The notes below the pieces were generated by a model. It had not been told where the DNA came from and ran no database searches. It saw only the letters and a program-made list of their open reading frames with translations. A stretch of 64,000 nt of DNA from positions 3,286,001 to 3,350,000 of the forward strand of contig CM034099.1 of the NCBI GenBank assembly GCA_019914945.1. The letters are read 5' to 3'. This document shows positions 56,887 to 64,000 of the stretch, piece by piece. Position numbers and translations under genes: made by a program. Each line of letters begins with the position of its first letter. Within the stretch, counting starts at the first letter, position 1. This DNA is from Typha latifolia. Lineage: Eukaryota; Streptophyta; Magnoliopsida; Poales; Typhaceae.

Positions 56887-59800
56887 ATATGTTCTTTTTG
56901 GGTCAAGAAGATTTTATTTTTCTTTTAATTGAGCATTTGCTGAATTATTTAATTTGTGAAATTATACCTTTAATTATTTTTTGAATTATTTAATTTGCTA
57001 AAATTGAGATTAAATATTTGCTAAATTTGTATTTTTATTTTCTTCTGAATTATTTAATTTGCTAAAATTGAGATTAAATATTTGCTGAATTATTTAATTT
57101 GCTGAAATTGTACTTTTAATTTTCTGAATTATAATTTATGTTTTTAATTTGATATCTGTTTAAATGTTTACATTAAAATTAAAATGGCTCCTAAAAAAAA
57201 TCACAAGATAACGACATCGGCTGGCAACATTGCATTGCTCTTAACCAAGACAAAATGTGCATCATATACAACTGATGTGGAAAGATGATGAGTGACGGTG
57301 TCAGTCGTCTTAAAAAAACATTTGGTTGGAAGCAAGAAAATATAGCGGCTTACACTCAAATTAGTTTGAAAATTAAAAAGGAAATATTGGCTCATCTAAT
57401 AAATAAAAAAAAGGATAAACAAACTACACAAAGAAGAGAGTCAATAATTTATTAAAAATTGATGTATATCCATAAAAATATTAATGATAATAGCAATGAG
57501 CAGAGTGGGGAGGATGATGAAGACGACAATGAAAGAATGCAGAAATACACAAAGAGAGAAGAAGATGAGAAAAAATAGTAGTGGATCTGGTGGTAGCTTT
57601 CAAAAATTTAGATTAGTTCATATGCATAGAAAAAGAAAATGAGGATGGTAGTTCTAGGACTTCTGGCGTTACGGACTTTACAGCAGAGTTTGAAAATATT
57701 ATACTGATGAATACATATCTTTAGAGAAAAAGATAACGTCGTACACAAACTACTATCAAGACAACTCTTACTCTTAAAGTGATAAAAATGCAAAGAAACA
57801 TATTGGTAGGGTTATCTTAAAATTTTTCTTCTGTAATTATGTTCCTTTCAATATAGCTAATAGTCCTTATTATCATACTATGGTGGATGTTATACAATCA
57901 GTAGAGTCTGGTGTTCCACCTCCTAATTCAAAAAATATTGCTACTAAATATCTTGATATTCTTGACTCAGAGGTAGATGAGCTTCACACTTATATTAAGA
58001 CTTATAAATAATATTGGGGTGAATTTGGTTGTACACAAAACAGGAGAAATATAATTAATTTTCTAGTGTACTAAGGCATGGAAACAATATTTTTAAAGTT
58101 TATAAATGCTACTGCTAATTTTAAAAGTGCAAATTATATTTTTCAATTGATAAATAAGGTAGTAAAATAAATTGGTGAAAAAATGATAAACCAAGTTGTT
58201 ATTGATAATGGGGCAAATTATAAGACTACTAGATAATTGCTTATGATAAAAGACAATATTTATATTGGATGTCATGTATTGCATATTGTCTTGATCTCAT
58301 GTTGGAAGATATTGCTAAAGATCATGAACATAAAGATTATAGTTTGACAAACTTTATATATAATCATTATTTGATTCTTAATTTGCTTAGGCAGATAATT
58401 GGTAGTAGAAAGATTATCAGACTCGGTTTCATTAGATTTGTCACTCAGTTTTTAGCATTCGAAAGCATAATGCTATATAAAGATGAGATTATACGCAGCA
58501 AAGTAATCTACAAAAATTAAAAATATGAAACTTAAAGATCAAAGTTTTGGTGAAGCTTTGAAGATATGATGCAATCACTCTTTAAAGCATCAGGCTCTAG
58601 ACATCATTATTTACAAATTTATGATAATTATAATGACAACAACTACAAAGATTTACGAAAGTCAGCTCGGTATTCATTGAAGTTTTGACTTATAAATAAA
58701 TTAGTACTTTTGTTTAACTTTTAGGGCCCATATATGAATAATAATTATTTTCTTATTTTTTTGTTATATTTTCTAATTTTTTTTAAATCTGTATTTTAAA
58801 ATAATATTTAAAATTTTATGTAATTAAAAAAATTCAATCTGATTTGGACGACCGATACATATCATCTTTTCGAAAGGCCGTTCACGATCCCGATTTTCCA
58901 AGCATTGGTTTGAACTAAATGCACATAGTCAAAATGCTTCATCAAAGATAGAATGTTGTCAAACAAACAAACTCATGCAATCAGAAAATGGACTCTCAAA
59001 AGGCAGTATTAGAAGCATAAAATTACCACAATTACTCATCAAGATATACCACGCTTATAACATGTAGTAAACAAAGAGAAAATAGCTACAAAATTAACAG
59101 TACACTTACCTGTCGGAGAGTCCGGGCAACCAACGCCTCTATTACCGGGCCTCTATCATCATTCAACAGGTGTACTTCATCAATAATAAGAAGTTTAACC
59201 AGCATTGACAATGACATGTCACTGCTTTTGCGAGTAATAACATCCCATTTTTCAGGAGTTGTCACTATCATCTGAGTACCGAAGAAATGAGGCAAAATAA
59301 TAATGAAACTGCATAACACCATAACCAAATAAAAGAAATGCACAGACCTGGGTTTCTTCGAGCTCATTCTTGGAGAGCTGCATGTCCCCAGTAAGTTCTT
59401 TGACAACCAGATTCAAGGGAGACAGGCGACGACTGAATGCAGATGTTACCTCTGCTGCTAATGCCTATGACATGAACATGATGAGCATCCTAATAGTAAA
59501 TAGGTAATGATTAGTGCCAACATAAGATGAAAAAAAAAAACAAAAACGGTACCTTCATTGGAGCAACATATACAATTTTGAATTCTTCTTTATGCAAAAT
59601 GCCATCCCTCAAGTGTTGTTTAATCTGCAATTGGCACCATATTACTAGAGTGTGGAAGTGCTGAATCTAAAAAATAAGAAAAACTAACATACAGGAACTT
59701 CTCAAGAAGCCTTGAGAGAAACTCAAGAATTTGCTCACAAATAAATTAATGCACCACTATAACTATCAAAGTTTTCTTGTGAATTTCTACCTCATGAAGA

Positions 59801-62800
59801 ACAGCAATCATCGCAATGTTTGTCTTTCCAGCACCAGTTGGTGCACAAACCTGCAAACATTTTTTGTAAAATTAATATAAGGATGAGTTTTCTTCTATTT
59901 GCACACCCAACAAAATAGGACTAACATCACATTATGTGCAAGAACAGGATTCAAAATATAGTTACCAGAATATTCTCGTTCGTATAATATGTTGAGTGAA
60001 ATATACGACTCTGAATGCGGTTGAGGGATTTGTATCCCTTGAAAGCAGCTTGAGCAAAGTCATCCAATTCCCTTATCTCAATCTAAAAAGAAGCAACCAA
60101 AGATGCACTTAGAAACATTAACCTCTGTGCTTTAAAAATAGAAGCAATATCATATGTTGTAAACCGGTGAGCCAATCGTGTAATATTATCGAGATGTATC
60201 CATTTTGAGTATTTCTGAAAAGTGATATTTCAGGGAAAAAAAATAGTTCACAGCATTAGAACACTTTTAGCTCCAAAATAAGACAATATCTTCTTTGTCC
60301 AAGTCATGTAATATAAGACAATAAAACATTAACCTTTGTGCTTTAAAAATAGAAGCAATATCATATGTTGTAAACTGTGAGCCAATCACGTAAGTTTATT
60401 GAGATGTATCCAATTTAAGTATTTCAGGAAAGTGATATTTCAGAAAAAAAAATGCTTCACAGTATTAGAACTCTTTTATGAGCAATGATGCTCTAAAAAT
60501 AAGACAATATCCTCTTCATCCAAGTCTTTTTTACATATATCAAAATTAAGAAGGCACAAAGGAAGAATTCATAAATTCTTCTTAAGTGTATGTCAGACTG
60601 ATGCAAGTCCTCCAGAAATTTGTGCAGATACCTGCAAGAGCAAAGTTAAGGAAATGGGTGCATTATGAATCGAATATCAAGCAGTAATCAGGCAAAGTAA
60701 ATATTTCAGTGTCGGCTCATGTTTTCTAGAAAAGATACCAAAAATTCCTTATACAAGGAAAGGGTATAAATACATGAAAACATTTGTTTCTAATAGATTT
60801 AAAAAAAATTAAATAGTCCTACCATAGTCAAACCTTGGGTAGAATTTCAGTAAAAACATAAAAGAAAGAAAAGCATCACCAAACAAGTGGCCTGCAAAAA
60901 AAAAAAAAACTGTGCACCAAATTGCAGCTAAAAACGAAAGAATAGAAAGCAACAAGAAGAAACCTTACAAAAATATCAGATTTCATAGTCCAAACTCCAG
61001 ATGTATGGCAACAAAAAGCAATTAAGTTGCTCATTTTACATACTGGAGGCCAATCAACAAATTTGCGCACTCTTTATATAGAATTTTTCATCAAAAAAAT
61101 TCTTAGGACAGTTTAACACAGTTCCAATAGATGGTGAACAGTTAACCAATTCTGGAACAAGTGCGATAAAGTAATCACAAGCGCATTTTAGGTTGATCGT
61201 GTCACCAAATCACACAATATCAATATAGGTTTATAACATTAAGTACATATCAGAGAAGTACCAGTCTCTCATCAGGTTTCATTGCAGCAGTTGGAGTTGG
61301 CGGAATTCTGACTTCTTCATAGCCTTTTTTATGCAGTCTCATTGTTCCTTGAGGAAGAGCATTTACTAACAGATAATTTGGCCCTTCCCCTGTCCCAATC
61401 AAATCATCCAAAGGTTGCTTTCTCTCACTTGCTAGAAGAAGAGATGAAAAACTGTCAGCAGCAAAATCATCCAGGCTGCCATACTCTGCCCCACGTTTGC
61501 TACGTTTTTCCTCTTTCCGCCGAAGTTTATCAATTTGCTTTTCGCTTTCTGTTTGTACAGTAACCTGGAGGACGCAACTTAAGGTTAAGATTACCAGCAG
61601 TAGTTATAGCAACATAAACACAAAGGATACCTGTGTGCCATAACTTGGCATCCTTGGTTGACTGCTTGAAGATATTTTCTCAGATTTCAGTATAAGCAAC
61701 CCATGTTGAATGGCATCAACTAAATCTTTGCGGTGCTATAAAAGACAAAGGATCAGATTTAAGGGGCACCAAAGGTCAAAGTGTACTATAAAAAGGAAGC
61801 TAGAGTAAAAGTGAGTGCATACTATAAGGCATATATGAGGTACAATAGCATCTAGCATAGAAACAAATAAAAAGTAAAAAACAACTAAGATCTTAAGGGC
61901 CTCTGCAAGAAAAGATCCATTGAGACCCAGAAAGAAGTGTTGCTCAATTAGTATTTAGGATCTAGACCAAATAGGAAAAGACAGCTATACACACACGTCA
62001 AGCTACATAAGAATTAAAAAAAAAAAAGGTCAAAAACTTGCAGATTACTGAATAGACGTTCAGTTACAGGCAAAGGGAAATTAATATAGAAAAATCCAAA
62101 ATAACAGGTTGAGGTGGGACTTGATTGTCAAAATTAAAACTTAAATAAACTAAAAGGATTTGGAACATGTACAGATGAGATATTAATTAGAGAAGACGGT
62201 AGAATGAAATTCGAACTTTACCAGGCACCTATCAGAATTGTTTTAAATGGTTTAAATAGATAGCGTGGACTTAAAACAGTAGCATTTGTCTAGGAGAACA
62301 CAATCATTGCATAATGTAAATATTAAAGAAGAGAATCTAAGATACACTATAAATGATAAATGATGTTATTAAAAATAAAGGAAATTATACAATGATTGTG
62401 TCACACTATATTCATTAGAGACAAAATTGTAGAAAATTTGATAAGATTTTTAATGTATCTAAAATAATACTGAAATATATATATATATATATATAATATA
62501 TTTGGCATATCTTTGTCATCTAAAATCTAACTGGTATTATTTTAGATATTTTTCGAAAGCTTATTCAATTTTCTACAACTTTGTCTATAATGAATTTTTT
62601 TATTTGATATATGGTTTAGTCAAATATGATGAAAAAAAATAACGATTGCACTTTAGTGTAGACTACAATTGGATAAGATGACACAAATGAAACTATAAGG
62701 GGTTGAAGTAAATTTAGACTTAATAAAAATGGGTGAAATGTAACTTCTCCTAAAAATTTTAAAATAAAAAGGAAAGAAGGAATTACTATGTCAGCTTATG

Positions 62801-64000
62801 ATACAAATCTTAACAACCAACAAAATCAATTTGAAAAGCTTCTGCAAACAAACACAAAGTAAGCAAAATACTAAACACATTGGATTCCTCAACAAAATGT
62901 AAAAAAGCCTATGAGATATTTAGTATCTTCTTTTTACTTACCGACAATATATCTTGTACCATTTCAAAGGCACCATCACCAACCAGGTCCAATAAATCAG
63001 CAGCTATCTTCATCGTGGAAGATTTTAGTAATTAGAATTAATAAATAGAAAAAGTAGTATGTTTCATGCAGTATGAAATAACAAACTAGCAATACCTCGT
63101 CGCCAGCTTTACTGGAAAGAAGCACCCTGCACAAGGCCATTGCAAGTTCATCTCCTGAAAGCTGTGAACTACCCCCCTCCACTATCATATGGCATGCATC
63201 CTTTAGCCATCTCAAATTCACCGTGCCACTGTCGTTGACCAAATTGTGACTTACAGACACCATACAACCATCATACTGCTCAGCACGAAATTTAGTAGAA
63301 GAATTGACACTGCCTAAGGATATGCCATCATTAAATGACACATCAACAAGAAAACGGGAAGGAGCTTTGAAAGTAAAGTTGGCACCAAATTCACAAGAAC
63401 TGTCTTGACTTCTGTCTTTAACAGTTTCCTGAATAAATATGGCCTCATTGTCTGTGTGTTGCAAAGCAAAAAGCCTCTGAGCTAAAGAAGCAACTTTCTG
63501 TAGACTAGAGTCAGGTATGTTGTAACCTACAAGCCTTTGCAGCTCACCCCTGCACAACAGAGTAGAATGAGTAAATATCCACACTCCATAGACTGCATCA
63601 GTAGAAACTGTAAGTTTGAAACAGAAATCAGTTTCAGCATCTAGGAGAACATAAAACCAGGCCTAGAATTGTGCCAAGGTTGGAATTTTATACCTGAATG
63701 TAATGAAGTTTGAATACAGAAATATCGAAATTACTAATAAACAGCATCTTATATAAAGCTAACTAAGGGCCAACAGATAATAGAATTTAGAGGTTTTCAA
63801 TCTCAATTGCTAGAGATTTGATTACCTTTTCTCAATAAGCCTCTTAGTGGCATCACTTTCCATGTCAAGGTCGTTAAATAGATCATAAACAGTTTTTGCC
63901 ACCTCAGAGAATTCTTCTGAGACTACCTCATCATTAATTAACTCCACTACAGCACTGAGAAATTGTTTATATGCTTGACGCACTTCACTTGTAGCTGCAT
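27141..64000 (-). CDS. DExH14-like RNA helicase (ASCC3/Slh1 type), 47 exons, 5' end off window
   Basis: A large Ski2-like helicase with two DExH cassettes, each followed by a Sec63 unit. Human ASCC3 and yeast Slh1 split collided ribosomes in ribosome-associated quality control, and ASCC3 also acts in alkylation repair. The plant member is DExH14. The visible 47 exons sum to about 6.1 kb, or 2034 residues, in one unbroken frame ending RSLGKFS and stop (27141-27143). The family is about 2150-2200 residues long, so roughly the first 100-150 residues lie right of base 64000. Cassette 1 has APTGAGKT and DEVH, and cassette 2 has GAPTGSGKT and DEIH. These motifs and the N-terminus ([18 protein letters not shown]) fit ASCC3/DExH14 better than BRR2. 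Of 46 introns, 43 are phase 0 and all use GT donors. Introns up to 7 kb hold transposons and organellar DNA. Exons are listed in the five block entries. Confidence 0.95.
29249..29679. mobile_element. Second Tourist/PIF-Harbinger-type MITE
   Basis: The left end TGCCTTGTTTGCTTTAAGA and the right end, reverse-complemented, GCCTTCGTCTACTTCAGGA match at most positions. TTA flanks both ends (29246-29248 and 29680-29682). The element is AT-rich, about 430 bp and non-coding. Near its left end it contains a 46-bp-period exact tandem duplication. It lies in the 7-kb helicase intron. Confidence 0.6.
29285..29369. repeat. Tandem duplication with 46-bp period
   Basis: AAATAAGGTCTTCATTCTAA and the following 19 bases occur at 29285-29323 and again at 29331-29369 without change. 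It lies inside the MITE 29249-29679. Confidence 0.93.
31745..31793 (-). pseudogene. trnR-ACG: Plastid trnR-ACG fragment (3' two-thirds)
   Basis: Read on the minus strand, the anticodon stem and loop GTGGCTACGAACCAC, the variable arm and the T arm with GGTTCGAATCC are followed by the acceptor 3' strand ending CTCGCCCA. This matches plastid tRNA-Arg(ACG), with G to A at one T-stem base. The acceptor 5' strand and D arm are missing, because the sequence leaves homology after CACGTG. A truncated organellar insertion, not a working tRNA gene. Confidence 0.85.
31794..32167. other. Unassigned sequence between organellar fragments
   Basis: Mixed-composition DNA between the trnR and trnK pieces. It resembles organellar DNA in base composition, but I cannot assign it. 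It includes a short GGATCT repeat at about 32076-32092. It could be mitochondrial, which would mean the whole patchwork came through the mitochondrion. Confidence 0.35.
32168..32204 (-). pseudogene. trnK-UUU: Plastid trnK-UUU 3' exon fragment
   Basis: The plus strand reads GGGACTCGAACCCGGAACTA followed by GT-GGATGGAGTA. This is the complement of the 3' exon of plastid trnK-UUU, which lies beside psbA. The tRNA is incomplete and joins directly to a psbJ-like piece. Confidence 0.75.
32206..32256 (-). pseudogene. psbJ: Plastid psbJ 5' fragment
   Basis: The minus strand encodes [16 protein letters not shown]. This corresponds to the N-terminal part of photosystem II protein J, with two apparent substitutions (Pro for Leu, Ile for Thr). 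It stops before the rest of the membrane helix and abuts trnK on one side and psbT on the other. Confidence 0.75.
32260..32336 (+). pseudogene. psbT: Plastid psbT 3' end and psbT-psbN spacer
   Basis: The plus strand encodes [10 protein letters not shown] and a stop (32260-32292), the C-terminal end of photosystem II protein T. It is followed by GAAGTAATGAGCCTCCC, half of the hairpin between psbT and psbN in plastid genomes. The second half of the hairpin is not present as expected after CCCCC, so the piece is cut near 32336. Confidence 0.75.
32570..33340. other. GC-rich stretch of unknown origin
   Basis: Composition rises sharply against the surrounding intron. The plus strand from 33120 to 33330 repeats AGCCCAAGT-like and TTGGGC units, including TTGGGCTTTAGGCCCAA at 33235-33251. 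Short open frames exist on both strands but show no family. It is probably retrotransposon-derived, but no ends were found. Confidence 0.35.
34861..35450. other. Unassigned low-repeat stretch, possibly organellar
   Basis: The plus frame is open for about 112 codons (34904-35239) without an ATG at its start, followed by further open segments in other frames, such as [16 protein letters not shown] near 35348. I recognise no protein. Base composition is more balanced than in the neighbouring intron. Mitochondrial or plastid origin is possible but unproven. Confidence 0.3.
35911..36180. mobile_element. TRIM-like LTR element remnant
   Basis: Two direct repeats of about 60 bases (35911-35970 and 36120-36180) share AAAAGA-TAAAACTACCATT and TAA-CTTAAACTT. 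Just inside the first copy, TGATATAACAGTAGGAG matches the initiator-Met primer-binding sequence TGGTATCAGAGCAGGAG at 13 of 17 positions. It is followed by TTTGAATCCCTCC. No coding sequence lies between them. It is on the helicase intron side of exon 35634-35804. The element boundaries are uncertain. Confidence 0.45.
37626..37681. repeat. 29-bp-period tandem duplication
   Basis: GAATTATAAGAAACAAGAAT and the following seven bases are repeated exactly at 37626 and 37655, in a short helicase intron. Confidence 0.93.
38752..42069 (-). other. 3.3-kb helicase intron with a Mutator-like element
   Basis: The intron lies between the exon ending TYLFRRL and the one starting [11 protein letters not shown]. 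It is AT-rich except for the Mutator-like element at 39012-40543. 40553-42069 shows nothing recognisable. Confidence 0.75.
39012..40543. mobile_element. Mutator-like non-autonomous element (Pack-MULE candidate)
   Basis: Terminal inverted repeats of about 100 bases: the left end starts GGATAATTCTCTTTTGACTT, and the right end read in reverse starts GGGGATAATTTCCTTTTGAC. They continue to matching segments with ATATTGAAAATGTCTC and ATTGAAAATATTTC. Flanks AAATAATTA (39003-39011) and AAATAGTTT (40544-40552) could be a 9-bp target duplication with two changes. Inside, the GC-rich plus strand holds a 53-codon frame from ATG at 39471 ([20 protein letters not shown]) and a second coding-like stretch from about 39958 ([17 protein letters not shown]). 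These look like captured host exons; I do not recognise the parent gene. No transposase is seen. Confidence 0.6.
42291..47083 (-). CDS. Helicase block D: second DExH cassette (11 exons)
   Basis: Exons 46967-47083, 46741-46863, 46578-46667, 46371-46496, 46177-46239, 45257-45345, 43843-43933, 43013-43162, 42738-42929, 42526-42591 and 42291-42446. Motifs in order are FNPIQTQ, Walker [37 protein letters not shown], the DEIH box [25 protein letters not shown] in the motif III position, [37 protein letters not shown] and GRAGRPQYD. The canonical catalytic motifs suggest that this cassette is active, unlike the degenerate second cassette of Brr2 (family knowledge). The intron between 45257-45345 and 43843-43933 is phase 2. 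Confidence 0.95.
43163..45256 (-). other. Helicase introns around exon 43843-43933
   Basis: Two AT-rich introns (43163-43842 and 43934-45256) with normal GT-AG ends. No repeat, gene or RNA seen. Confidence 0.6.
47162..51291 (-). CDS. Helicase block C: first Sec63 unit (8 exons)
   Basis: Exons 51142-51291, 49900-50112, 49643-49798, 49334-49558, 49139-49240, 48963-49043, 48779-48859 and 47162-47365. They encode the winged-helix part ([30 protein letters not shown]), the helical bundle ([40 protein letters not shown]), the helix-hairpin-helix part ([17 protein letters not shown]) and the Ig/FN3-like fold ([19 protein letters not shown]) that close cassette 1, as in Brr2 and Slh1. All introns are phase 0. 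Confidence 0.94.
47366..48778 (-). other. 1.4-kb helicase intron
   Basis: AT-rich intron between the exons ending WWILVE and starting [11 protein letters not shown]. Nothing recognised. Confidence 0.6.
50113..53764 (-). other. Helicase introns around exon 51142-51291
   Basis: Introns 50113-51141 and 51292-53764 join the end of cassette 1 to the first Sec63 unit. 52680-52960 is less AT-rich and has an open plus frame of about 94 codons without known similarity. No target duplication or inverted ends were found. Confidence 0.55.
53765..60082 (-). CDS. Helicase block B: first DExH cassette (13 exons)
   Basis: Exons 59966-60082, 59791-59850, 59553-59624, 59348-59464, 59110-59271, 55864-55929, 55616-55768, 55444-55527, 54743-54817, 54529-54660, 54397-54462, 53982-54047 and 53765-53887. 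In order they carry the Q-like NRIQSRIF, Walker A APTGAGKT (a 60-base exon of its own), [26 protein letters not shown], the DEVH box [25 protein letters not shown] (motif III), [35 protein letters not shown] and GRAGRPQFD (motif VI). All residues needed for ATP hydrolysis are present. The 3.2-kb intron at 55930-59109 holds an hAT element. Confidence 0.95.
56461..58915 (+). mobile_element. Degenerate hAT transposon with 8-bp target duplication
   Basis: A perfect 8-bp duplication GTTTGAAC flanks the element (56461-56468 and 58908-58915) and fits the hAT target pattern nTnnnnAn. The element itself, 56469-58907, begins CAAGATTCATCGGATCGG; its other end read in reverse begins CAATGCTTGGAAAATCGG, sharing CAA and ATCGG. 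The plus strand holds broken transposase-like frames from ATG 57184 ([15 protein letters not shown]), then DUF659-like text from about 57880 ([54 protein letters not shown]) interrupted by several stops and frame changes. No complete catalytic or dimerisation domain remains, so it is inactive. It lies in the 3.2-kb helicase intron, antisense to the gene. Confidence 0.88.
56836..56885. repeat. (CT)25 microsatellite inside the hAT element
   Basis: An uninterrupted CT repeat of 50 bases lies in the 5' non-coding part of the hAT element. Confidence 0.95.
60114..60527. repeat. Intronic direct duplication, about 200-bp unit
   Basis: Copy 1 (about 60114-60307) and copy 2 (about 60324-60527) both start AACATTAACCT-TGTGCTTT and both contain GAAGCAATATCATATGTTGT, GAGATGTATCCA and AGTGATATTTCAG. 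They both end near TCCAAGTC. They differ by scattered substitutions and one insertion in copy 2 (about 60480). They lie in the helicase intron 60083-61261. Confidence 0.9.
61262..64000 (-). CDS. Helicase block A: N-terminal region (5 exons)
   Basis: Exons 63826-64000 (cut by the window edge), 63096-63549, 62942-63007, 61631-61735 and 61262-61564. They encode the pre-helicase region, including [37 protein letters not shown], and a Lys/Arg-rich linker ([18 protein letters not shown]) before the conserved [17 protein letters not shown]. In ASCC3 relatives this part holds regulatory and partner-binding segments before cassette 1. The intron after the first visible exon is phase 2; the rest are phase 0. 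Confidence 0.93.
61736..62941 (-). other. 1.2-kb helicase intron with an inverted-repeat element
   Basis: AT-rich intron between the exons ending FEMVQDILS and starting [11 protein letters not shown]. It holds a long inverted repeat at 62411-62594 and nothing else recognisable. Confidence 0.65.
62411..62594. repeat. Long inverted repeat (MITE or hairpin candidate)
   Basis: The left arm (62411-62470, beginning TTCATTAGAGACAAAATTGT) and the right arm (62534-62594) are about 80% complementary. Each ends toward the centre with TCTAAAATAATAC. An (AT)n tract at 62475-62495 lies between the arms. An RNA across it would fold as a hairpin. No clear target duplication was found, so MITE status is open. 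Confidence 0.75.

Noticed and set aside
60600..60655. Possible extra helicase exon after an AG acceptor (open text [12 protein letters not shown])
   Set aside because: It hits a stop within 13 codons, and the flanking exons 61262-61564 and 59966-60082 already join in phase and match the family order.
27141..64000. Identification as BRR2 (U5 snRNP helicase)
   Set aside because: The DEVH and DEIH boxes, the canonical second cassette and the N-terminal text fit ASCC3/DExH14 better. The fold is shared, so databases often mislabel this gene.

Overview
This is a stretch of nuclear DNA from a flowering plant. The genes have many short exons separated by AT-rich introns, and all five encode proteins with familiar plant relatives. 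Plastid-derived fragments and plant-type DNA transposons sit in the introns and spacers. I cannot name the species; a monocot is possible, but nothing here proves it. Translation, splice sites and reading frames were worked out by eye.

Layout from left to right. (1) 1-4373, minus: the 5' part of a casein kinase II alpha subunit gene, whose 3' part lies off the left edge. (2) 5580-14259, minus: a complete 15-exon gene for the TFIID subunit TAF4. (3) 14260-16981: a divergent intergenic region holding a Tourist-type MITE. (4) 16982-19427, plus: a four-exon gene of the Mpv17/PMP22 membrane protein family. (5) 23136-25982, plus: a five-exon BTB/NPH3 gene closely resembling DOT3. (6) 27141-64000, minus: 47 exons of a tandem-cassette DExH RNA helicase of the ASCC3/Slh1 type (plant DExH14). 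It covers more than half of the window, and its first exons lie off the right edge. DOT3 and the helicase gene converge, with about 1.16 kb between their stop codons.

The genes are ordinary housekeeping or developmental genes with no evident joint pathway: a protein kinase, a general transcription factor, an organelle or peroxisome membrane protein, a vascular-patterning/auxin-type NPH3 adaptor, and a ribosome-quality-control or DNA-repair helicase. The unusual material is in the helicase introns. These hold a degenerate hAT transposon with a perfect 8-bp target duplication, a Mutator-like element with about 100-bp terminal inverted repeats and GC-rich internal sequence (Pack-MULE-like), a TRIM-like pair of short direct repeats with a primer-binding-like site, a second Tourist-type MITE, and a patchwork of pieces from distant plastid loci (trnR-ACG, trnK-UUU, psbJ, psbT). 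Two introns, one in CK2 alpha and one in TAF4, use a GC donor instead of GT.

I found no wholly new biological system. The best candidates for a second look are the organellar patchwork, the Pack-MULE-like element and the GC-AG introns.
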